Assembly (NCBI GenBank): GCA_024364805.1 | Contig: CM044513.1 | Coordinates: 47,457,860-47,483,399, forward strand | Origin: Euprymna scolopes | Taxonomy: Eukaryota > Mollusca > Cephalopoda > Sepiida > Sepiolidae | Length of the DNA stretch: 25,540 nucleotides | Reading direction: 5' to 3' | In this document: piece after piece, positions 18,730 to 25,540 of the stretch | How the letters are laid out: the number at the start of each line of letters is the position of its first letter | How positions within the stretch are numbered: position 1 is the stretch's first letter | Made by a program: the position numbers and the translations under genes | Notes under the pieces: model-generated | What the model was told of the DNA's origin: nothing | What the model saw: the letters and a program-made list of their open reading frames with translations, nothing else | Databases searched by the model: none

Positions 18730-19535
18730 ACTATTGTAAATGAAAAATCAAGTGACTTTTAAAAATGGTTCTCTTCTTTAGTTACCATATTCAACCTTTA
18801 ATTGTGTGCCTCTTCATTCATTATGTAATTAATAATTCTAAAATATAGAAAATATGAATTGTGTGTCTTCAAATACCTTATGCACGCTGTGTCAAGTTGT
18901 AATTTATGCCTCTTTGTTCACAAACACCTTCTAAGCATTTCTAAATAAAACCGGAAACCATATATGTTCTTAAACTACATTATCCTGGATATTTGGATAA
19001 GTATTTTAATTTTAATGAAGGAGGGTGGGTTCACTTTAATACTATGTGACTTGCGTTTGTGCCAGGAAAATTTGATATTATTGTATTTATACATTGAAAT
19101 TTACAATAGACCCCAATAACTATGTTTTGAGCTTATGTTAACAGGGAACTTGGATACATAAGTTTCATTTTGAGCTATAGTACTATTCTGGAGTCTGCAT
19201 TTGCACCAAGCAGCTTTATTATATTATATTCGGCATCCTCAAAGAAAGTAATGCTTCATTTTATTGAATAGGGAAAAGTTTACTTCATCAGGGATAAATG
19301 CCATATACAAATTTATTTTCAGAAAATGATTATTATTTTTATAAATGTCGCAGTAGAAATATACTTAATTATATTAATAGCATATTTTAAGCAAAATATT
19401 TACAGTAAAACGAAAGTCATAGCAAAATCCGGGTTTGAATATATAGTTAAAAAAGCTTTTGTATTCAAATTTAATTTCAAATTTTTAGATATTTAAAAGA
19501 GGTTTTATTATATAGGTATTATTAACTAACTACAC
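18730..19535. other. AT-rich intron, no gene seen
   Basis: Internal echoes such as TTTAATTGTGTGCCTCTTCA (18797) and GTAATTTATGCCTCTTTGTT (18899) suggest an old internal duplication. No exon recognised. Confidence 0.45.
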
Positions 19536-19615
19536 CTATTCGCCGTTGTCAGGGATTATTTTTACTTTCTTTTCCAGTTTTTTAATAGGATTTTGAAAGT
19601 TAAATTTAATCATTA
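19536..19615. repeat. Dispersed repeat copy (pairs with about 24620-24735)
   Basis: TAGGATTTTGAAAGTTAAAT TTAAT matches TAGGATTTTAAAAGTTAAAT TTAAT at about 24710, with upstream TTCGCC..T..GGGAT shared. Family unknown. Confidence 0.6.
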
Positions 19616-19886
19616 CTGTATAGAGATTTGCACATGTTTATCTAAGAGCATTTGTTGCCCAGACAAAGGATCAATGTATGTCGATCATGGCGTTTGATGT
19701 GTTATTTTTCATTTTTTTTTTTTTTTTTGGTTAATGTCCTATGATGACATCACATTTAGCATGAGGCATACAAAATATCTTTCATTTTCATTCCAAACCT
19801 AAACTATCACCTTTGAATATTTTTTTTTTTTAATATACACTTGATTATCCATCTGTTTTGTATCTCATAGAATAAGAAACAATTAT

Positions 19887-19990
19887 TATTAATCAGACTA
19901 CTATTCTCATATTGGTTTTTATTTTCACAACATTTCGGCTGATGTAACCTTCAAACTTTTTCAGGTGCATCTTTTCAGACTTGGAAATCG
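19887..19990. mobile_element. Paired inverted-arm element, copy 4: left arm
   Basis: CAGACTACTATTCTCATATT, TTCACAACATTTCGGCTGAT, GTAACCTTC and TTTTTCAGGTGCATCTTTTC is the minus-strand form of the family arm. The best preserved CCGAAATGTTGTGAAAAT (read on minus) is here. Its partner arm lies about 1.1 kb downstream. Confidence 0.7.
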
Positions 19991-20298
19991 GTAAATGTTT
20001 CTATCACACTCATCAGCTTTTTAGTAATCAATTCGGAAGGGAGAGGGGCAGTCCTATTAACTATTCTTTACTTTCACCGAAATTTGTTGAGTCGTAAAAT
20101 AAGTTTGTTGTTACAGAATATCATTTTTAGTTTTTTTTTCTAAAATATGATGTAAAAATTTACCAGGAAATCTTTGATAAACTTTGGGATATTAAACTTC
20201 TTTAGATTTTTGTTCTTGTTTTATACTAATGGTTCACCACTTACCATGATCAAAAGCTATGCATGGATAATGGTTAGATTTTCAGTTGGATGATGGCT

Positions 20299-20348
20299 TG
20301 TTCTCATTTCATCAGCCATAACCTATTCGATGTGCTGATGGAACAAGA
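20299..20348. repeat. Imperfect hairpin
   Basis: CTTGTTC(TCATTT)CATCAGC pairs with GCTGATGGAACAAG. The 14-bp stem is complete apart from a 6-nt bulge, with a loop of about 20 nt. It lies between the two arms of copy 4. Confidence 0.6.
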
Positions 20349-20557
20349 ATATATAATTTTAGTTAACTTGCAGAGATCTTGGGGCTTATACTTAAGTTTT
20401 TATGCAATACATAAATATTCAGCCATTCATTTAAGGTCTTTCTCAACTTGTTAAACTTTTAGCATGTTAAGCAGCGAAAAAGAAAAAATTTCTTCTCCTC
20501 AAGAGCTTTAGTATTATTTAGTTATAAAAATATTAATAAATTAATAGTTGAATAATC

Positions 20558-20612
20558 ATAATGTAAGCACATACAATTGCTTATTTGATAGTCGAAATAG
20601 ACAGTGAAATTG
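20558..20612. repeat. Dispersed repeat copy (pairs with 18671-18725)
   Basis: See the partner entry. Same orientation, about 1.9 kb apart, roughly 80% similar by eye. Confidence 0.65.
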
Positions 20613-20927
20613 TTACATTTTTGCTTTTTATTGGATTGAGTAAACCCCAAGTATCGATATTCCTAACCAGCTTCAGTATTACCATAAAACAGTGAGGCGA
20701 ACTAAATTATATTCATATTAATAACATATGTAAGAGAAAAAAAGGATGGTTAAAATCAAATATTTATTTGTCAGATGCATTGTTATTTAAGTCTAATATT
20801 GAAAATGCAACTGATTTTATTTTTTTTTATATTAGATATGCAAAACTAGAAATTTAACTCATAATTACATGAGTCTAATCATTTTCAAAAAGGCTTTCAT
20901 ATTAAATATCATAAGACGGTTAGAGAG

Positions 20928-20948
20928 TGCAACAGCCAAACTGTTGCA
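20928..20948. repeat. Perfect 8-bp hairpin TGCAACAG-CCAAA-CTGTTGCA
   Basis: An exact inverted repeat with a 5-nt loop in an AT-rich setting. It has no T-run after it that would suggest a terminator-like RNA end. Confidence 0.8.
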
Positions 20949-21060
20949 TGATAGCAACTAAAATAAGGATGATTTTTCCAAGTTTAATCAATGTGAGATA
21001 TTTTTTGGGTTATTAATTTGTATTATTCACTGATAATTTGTATTTGTACTATTTTTCTCG

Positions 21061-21480
21061 TCTTGATGAGAACAGCAGTCAGAATAATCCAAATTATCAA
21101 TCTTCATCTAAAAAATTCCAAAATATATCAAATTGGTATGAATCTGAAATAATACAGAAATGGAAACATTAAAAAACAATGCCATAAACTCGAAAGAATG
21201 GCCAATCATCTCACATACCTATACAGATTCCATGAGCTGAAGCTAATTCTACCAAGCCTTACTTTGAAACTACTAGATAGTTCATAGAAAACACAAAGGA
21301 TCACAAAAAGAATGGGGCATGAGCTCATCCAAGATAAAATTCACAACAACCCATGGAAAAAAAACATGAATTATAGAGTGAAATCTTAAGTAATTTCACC
21401 CCTTTCTAGTCAGTCATCTGACTGATGACAAAATCTACAGCAAACAATATCTGAGTATGTCATACAAGCAAAAATTTCCA
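21061..21480 (+). mobile_element. Copy 4 right arm and Penelope-like reading-frame remnant
   Basis: 21064-21126 (GATGAGAACAGCAGTCAGAA, TAATCCAAATTATCAATCTT) is the + form of the family arm. It runs directly into a decayed frame containing HKLERMANHLTYLYRFHE, then LILPSL and KRMGHELIQDKI. This basic, coiled-coil-like pattern resembles the region upstream of the RT in Penelope-like elements, but no RT catalytic motif or GIY-YIG domain is present. The family name is therefore tentative. The element is broken. Confidence 0.5.
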
Positions 21481-21853
21481 GTTTTTAAAACTCACAAAAT
21501 AAATAAACAAAACTGAGAACAGTAGTACAAAAATTCATATAATACAACATATTTTTTGTCTAAGTATTTCTCGACTATTTTTCTAAGAAAAATTTTAAAT
21601 TTTAATAAAAGCCTTCATTATCCACTTGAGATGTTCTATTAGCTAGTTATTTGAATGTGTTCTTCAGTCAATTTTTTTTTATTGAATATCAATTATTTTT
21701 CATGTAATATTTATCCACCATGTTGTATCACCTTGAAATATCAAATCTCCTCCTCCACTTCTACTTTTTCACACATGGATGTATATTGATATTGTGTTCT
21801 TTCTCTGAAATATATCCACTGGTTATCTGTTACCTTGACCATTGATCCTAGCT
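21481..21853. other. AT-rich intron, no gene seen
   Basis: No exon or element ends recognised. Confidence 0.45.
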
Positions 21854-21872
21854 AAAAAAAAAAAAAAAAAAA
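21854..21872. repeat. A19 homopolymer
   Basis: Directly upstream of the next LINE end. It may be the poly(A) tail of an unrecognised sense insertion. Confidence 0.85.
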
Positions 21873-21899
21873 GGCACAAGTCTTCACCCTTTACCTCTT

Positions 21900-22328
21900 A
21901 TTATCCATGGATTTTACACTGTCTGCAAAGATCCAGCCCTTGTCACATCACCGCAGAGTTGCATCCATTGTTTTACAAGTATTTCCACGGAATGTGCTTC
22001 GAAGGACAATGCACTTTTTTCTTCTCAACATAAATACACCTGACCAACCCAACTAGATGCAAAATGCTACACCTTTACAATATAAATCTGTAGATGCTGG
22101 AAAATTTTCTACTGTAATAGCTTCTTCACTGGGAACACTTGCCTTTGGAATTCCCTTGCTGCTCCATTTCTTCAACCATACCAGTATGAGAAATTTAAAT
22201 GTAATGTGAACAAACATCTTGCTGCCCAACTCCCCACCATGGTTGCATTTCTCTGGATGTAACCCCTATCACAGTAACCCCTTAACTTCAGTGGTAATAG
22301 ACCTTGTTTGAGTTGAATAAAAAAAAAT
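21900..22328 (+). mobile_element. LINE family A 3' end with A-run
   Basis: KIQPLSHHRRVASI and, in another frame, FYKYFHGMC match the LINE thumb/C-terminal region. From 22025 the DNA matches 5030-5310 and 10800-11095 (ACCTGACCAACCCAACTAGA, TTGCCTTTGGAATTCCCTTG, AAATTTAAATGTAATGTGAA, ACCTTGTTTGAGTTGAATAA). It ends in an A run at about 22320-22328. Frame changes make it dead. Confidence 0.82.
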
Positions 22329-23094
22329 GTTTTGAAACTCAACTGCAAACTATCTGTACGATGTTTCCTCAGCATGTGGATTTTGGAAAAAAAAAAACAC
22401 TTCAACCTTGGCATATTGTCTGCCTTTCACTTCAGAGTTTTGTAGCACTGCACTTGAACACACCTCTCAGACCTTGAAAGAATATATATATCTGATACTT
22501 TTATTTTCAGAATTGACTGACATCAGAGACACCTGGCGGTGATAGACATCCTTTTGCGCCCAGGTGATATTAATGCATTGTACCAATAAAAAAAAAAAAC
22601 AGCTGGATCTTCATATTCACATAACTTGAAAGTAGCTTAATTTTTATTCGCCTGCTGACTCTGGGACTATACAAGACATTGCCAAATTTATGTACATTGC
22701 TGAGGGTAAAATTGGATATCCATCTCCTAAAGAAGCAAAACAAAAACTGGATTTCAAAATACATGGGAAATATTTAATTTATTCTATAGATTCACGGACT
22801 TTGTGAAGGACATAAGCCAAAACAATTTGGATTTACGTACAGTTTTTAAATCCTATTTTTTTTTTTTTTTTTTAAGAATTTTATCTGAACTCTTGAAGCA
22901 AATAATCACATATTTAACAGACATCACCAAAGTTGTTTTAATTGTAAAACCTGTGTACAAAATATAATTTATTAGCATAGTACCCATAAAAAATGACAGA
23001 ACTATTTATATGTCGATTATCATTTCTGCTGTGTTATTTAATTTTCTATAAAGATTTGTAAAACTTAAAACTGTCGGTAGTCATTACTATTAGT
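22329..23094. other. Intron with one notable hairpin, no gene seen
   Basis: A 3' splice-like TTTTATTTTCAG ends at 22512. The following phase-1 frame would give only ELTDIRDTWR before a stop, so a terminal exon is possible but weak. CACCTGG (22532) pairs with CCAGGTG (22562-22568). Homopolymer A and T runs occur at 22588-22598 and 22857-22873. Confidence 0.4.
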
Positions 23095-23204
23095 GGCATA
23101 AATTATTTTAAAAGATAATACAATTGGCAAAATTATTTTAAAAGATAATACAATTGGCATACATTATTTTAAAAGATAATACAATTGGCAAAATTAGTTA
23201 AAAC
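23095..23204. repeat. Tandem array of 30/31-bp units in ABAB order
   Basis: Units at 23095-23125 (31), 23126-23155 (30), 23156-23186 (31) and a partial fourth share TTATTTTAAAAGATAATACAA. Units 1 and 3 start GGCATA and units 2 and 4 start GGCAAA, so the last duplication was probably of a 61-bp dimer. Confidence 0.9.
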
Positions 23205-23487
23205 AATTTATTTTGCTTTACCTACTCATTTGTGATTTATTTGTGTTAAAAGAGTTTAATACTTAACAGAAGTTTAAAACAATTTACTTTACTGTAAATA
23301 ATAAACTAGGTAAAATAATCCACCTTCAATCATTCTGAAGAGGAAGTAAGTACATAACCGGATTATTTTACTAACAGTCACTATTTATGATAAAGTAAAT
23401 TGCTTTAAACGTCTTTTAACAATTAGACATTACATTTTTCATGAAAATAGGTCACAAATGAGTAGATTAAACAAGATAAGTTGTTTG
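23199..23487. mobile_element. Foldback element, arms of about 125 bp, 38-bp loop
   Basis: Left arm 23199-23321 and right arm 23360-23487. Inner ends TAAAATAATCC/GGATTATTTTA, middle GTTTAAAACAATTTACTTTA/TAAAGTAAATTGCTTTAAAC, outer CCTACTCATTTGTGATTTA/AGGTCACAAATGAGTAG. Arms are imperfect (roughly three quarters identical by eye) but collinear throughout. No coding potential is seen. It starts exactly where the tandem array ends. Confidence 0.82.
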
Positions 23488-23958
23488 GTGATCGGCATAT
23501 TCCAGGCAGTTTATATAAACTGCTGGAGGGTGCAAATGAAAGTTTCATTTTGCTTGTTTGTTTTTATTGTATTTTGCTTTTCTTTTTCTTTCTTTTTTTT
23601 TGGGGGGGGGCAAAAATGCTAGCCAATTTTTCAATAAAAACAATATTAGTTGTGGTGTTATGAAGAATACAAAGTGATAAATTAATGGGAAATTTTAAGA
23701 AACTTTAAGAAAAGAAAAAAGCTCCAATCAAGGAACAAAAAAACACAATCGTATATTAAATTTCATAAATAAGTGTTCAGTTTTTTGATAGCATTCAAAT
23801 TTTTTAATAATTTTTTCCTGCTTTTTTTCAACATTATCAAATATAGTTCAGGGTTAAGTTGTGTTTCTGTAAGGATTGAGAGTTAGTGTGTTCTATTTGC
23901 AGATTTTCTGTGGCCCTATACAGCCAGAGAGTGCAGCTGTCCCAACTCTACTAGATTC
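23488..23958. other. Unassigned intronic sequence
   Basis: Contains a T run followed by G8 (about 23594-23610). TTCTATTTGCAG at 23891-23902 resembles a 3' splice site with an open phase-1 frame behind it (DFLWPYTARECSCPNSTRF), but nothing supports it as an exon of the host gene. Confidence 0.35.
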
Positions 23959-24036
23959 ATGGTGACGACTGTAACCAGTTTTCACAAATTTATTGAAATG
24001 GTGACAACTTTAATCAGTTTTCACAAATTTATTGAA
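23959..24036. repeat. Tandem duplication of 39 bp
   Basis: Units 23959-23997 and 23998-24036 both start ATGGTGAC and end AGTTTTCACAAATTTATTGAA, with three differences. The unit length is a multiple of three, so the local open frame stays open through it. Confidence 0.93.
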
Positions 24037-24619
24037 TTTTTTTTACTGCATTTGCCAATTATCGACTGCTGCAATTTTCATTGTCTAAGCATTCAGCACC
24101 TTCCAATGGGTTACCTAACCTGCTCAAAATATGTTAGTGATAATGCAGTCCCTATTCTGTATAAATACCATTGTTTTTTTAATAATTTCTTAATGGTATT
24201 TTTATAAAATAATTTGTTGTTAATATTAATAATTACCAAATTGTCTTTAAAACTCAACAAACACTTTGCAACATATAAACTACATGAATTCTAATGTTTT
24301 ATTGAAAAATAGTAACATAAACTCTGGAATTAAATTAAAGAACTGTTTTTAATTAGTGAAAATAATCTGTTTATCATGTATAACTTTTAAAATAAAAATA
24401 CTATAATAAATTCACTCAGTGTTAACTCGAAAGAATCACTATTTGTTGTCTAAAAACTGTAAGAGTTTTATCAGATTCTCCAAACTTGGAGGTTTTACAA
24501 CTATAAAATATTTCTTATGAAAAGAAAGTTAATATTTTTAATGTATCGAAAATAATATGAATAAAAATGAATTTCCATTAAACTTTTGTTTTTAAATTTA
24601 TTCAAACCTGCTCTATAAT
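24037..24619. other. AT-rich sequence, open frame to 24207 of unknown meaning
   Basis: The + frame through the tandem duplication stays open to 24207 (for instance NFHCLSIQHLPMGYLTCSKY). I do not recognise it and its composition is intron-like. The rest is AT-rich. Confidence 0.35.
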
Positions 24620-24740
24620 TTGGTGTTCGCCTCTGGGATATTTTTTCTTTCATTTTGTTTTGATGTTTGAAAATTTATTGTGCCTATTTGTTTTTTATTT
24701 TTTTAAAATAGGATTTTAAAAGTTAAATTTAATTTTATGG
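24620..24740. repeat. Dispersed repeat copy (pairs with 19536-19615)
   Basis: Shares TAGGATTTT(A/G)AAAGTTAAAT TTAAT and the upstream TTCGCC and GGGAT words with 19536-19615, same orientation. Confidence 0.55.
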
Positions 24741-25300
24741 TATTGTTTTGATATAAAGGTGTTAAATAATTTTCGGACAATGTTGTCTCCTAATTTTATA
24801 CAAGTTTCCAACTTCGCATTAGTTTATTATTTTCATGAATAGGTGTTACTCTTGTTTGAAAATATTTCCATTGGCTGAAAATTGTTTTATTTACCACCGT
24901 CATGTTAAAAGTTGTTAACTTTGGGAAGTGAGGAGGAAAGCGAATTTAAATGAAGAGGAAAAGGAAAGCGTGTAAGAGTGTAACAAATCATAGCCATTTG
25001 CATATTAGCATCTGTAGATTGAGATTCAGTCGTCACAGAGTCACATCTAGCGGTTGATGCAAAGACACTTTTTTTATTAAACGATTTCAGTTATAGATGT
25101 AGGAGTACTGCTCTTATGCCAACAGAAACTGACTCCTATGACCCTCGCATTAGATATGCTTAGTTTAAATCATAGAATCTTTGAAGCTAGACAAGGGAAA
25201 TAACTAGGAGAAATGAACCCTAAACATGAATTACAAACGTTTCACGACAATACAGAAAATGCACATTTTGTTAGACAAAATGAAAAGAGTAGTTGGGTTT
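24741..25300. other. Intron, no gene seen
   Basis: Slightly GC-richer at 24920-25060. GTCACATCTAGCGGTTGATG at 25039 looks like part of an interspersed repeat, but no second copy is present here. Confidence 0.4.
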
Positions 25301-25304
25301 ACTT

Positions 25305-25370
25305 TCAACAACATTGTAACTCTCGTTTATCTTATTTGCCCTTTAGCCTTCATATTCCCAGAGTGATGTT
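25305..25370 (+). mobile_element. Short LINE family B relic
   Basis: Encodes YLPFSLHIPRVMF, aligning with FPFSLHLPRVRENF of the copy at 3815. Only about 60 bases are recognisable, so confidence is low. Confidence 0.4.
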
Positions 25371-25509
25371 TCTGACAAAGGGGGAGGGAATGCTGTTTTC
25401 TGGACTGGAATCTATCCTTTTTTTATTATTGGAATCCTTTTGGGATGAGTAGTTTATGGAATCTATCCATCTAACACTTATTGTTCGCTAGTTTTTTTAC
25501 TTTGAAGTA

Positions 25510-25540
<31 letters not shown>
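25510..25540. repeat. (TA)n at the window end
   Basis: Alternating TA runs off the right edge; its full length is unknown. Confidence 0.95.

Noticed and set aside
23903-24207. Possible downstream exon after TTCTATTTGCAG
   Set aside because: The frame is open and phase-compatible, but the peptide is unrecognised, crosses a recent tandem duplication and has intron-like composition.
24930-25060. Regulatory element or exon in the slightly GC-richer stretch
   Set aside because: No splice signals, frame or repeated motif supports either.
1-25540. CRISPR array, operon or bacterial gene cluster
   Set aside because: There are no regularly spaced identical repeats with unique spacers and no run of bacterial-type genes. 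The splice signals and LINE/MITE content are those of an animal genome.

Overview
The window reads as intronic, repeat-packed animal DNA. It is AT-rich and holds no long open reading frame, but it has long (TA)n tracts, many 5'-truncated non-LTR retrotransposon 3' ends, several miniature or foldback inverted-repeat elements and one 263-base assembly gap. The style of the LINE reverse transcriptase relics suggests a mollusc, possibly a cephalopod. That placement is an inference from recalled protein patterns, not a search.

The only host-gene signal is on the + strand: two exons with matching phase. A 45-nt exon (96-140) encodes an acidic juxtamembrane stalk. A 132-nt exon (12654-12785) encodes a complete single transmembrane helix with glycine spacing motifs and a basic stop-transfer tail. 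Both are phase 1-1, have good splice sites and join in frame. They belong to an unidentified type I membrane protein, probably receptor- or adhesion-like, with an intron of about 12.5 kb between them. I found no convincing further exon, so most of 12786-25540 is probably the next intron.

Layout: 1-2100 is simple repeats, a perfect 32-bp tandem duplication and an unexplained GC-richer block. At 2.1-8.5 kb, three copies of a paired inverted-arm family (Penelope-like by its largest copy) alternate with LINE 3' ends and an unnamed dispersed repeat. At 8964-9236 there is a clean hAT-like MITE. At 10.8-11.6 kb there is a LINE tail, then a foldback of about 100-bp arms, then a (TA)n tract running into the gap. 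At 12.65 kb is the transmembrane exon, followed by a LINE with a zinc-finger/RT C-terminal relic (12985-13745). At 13.88-14.73 kb a large foldback element has a LINE 3' end lodged in its left arm. At 15.7 kb is a long (TA)n tract, at 16.2 kb a small TIR element, and at 16.5-16.9 kb the only clear antisense LINE relic (endonuclease domain). 17.4-21.5 kb holds short direct repeats and the longest Penelope-like copy. 21.9-22.3 kb is another LINE end. 23.1-23.5 kb is an alternating tandem array next to a foldback with arms of about 125 bp. The right edge is again (TA)n.

The pattern most worth following is the number of inverted repeats in what should be transcribed intron: at least four paired-arm elements and four other foldback/TIR elements. 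Each could form an intramolecular RNA duplex in the pre-mRNA. A second pattern is that nearly all LINE relics lie in the sense orientation of the host gene. No complete new gene system is visible.
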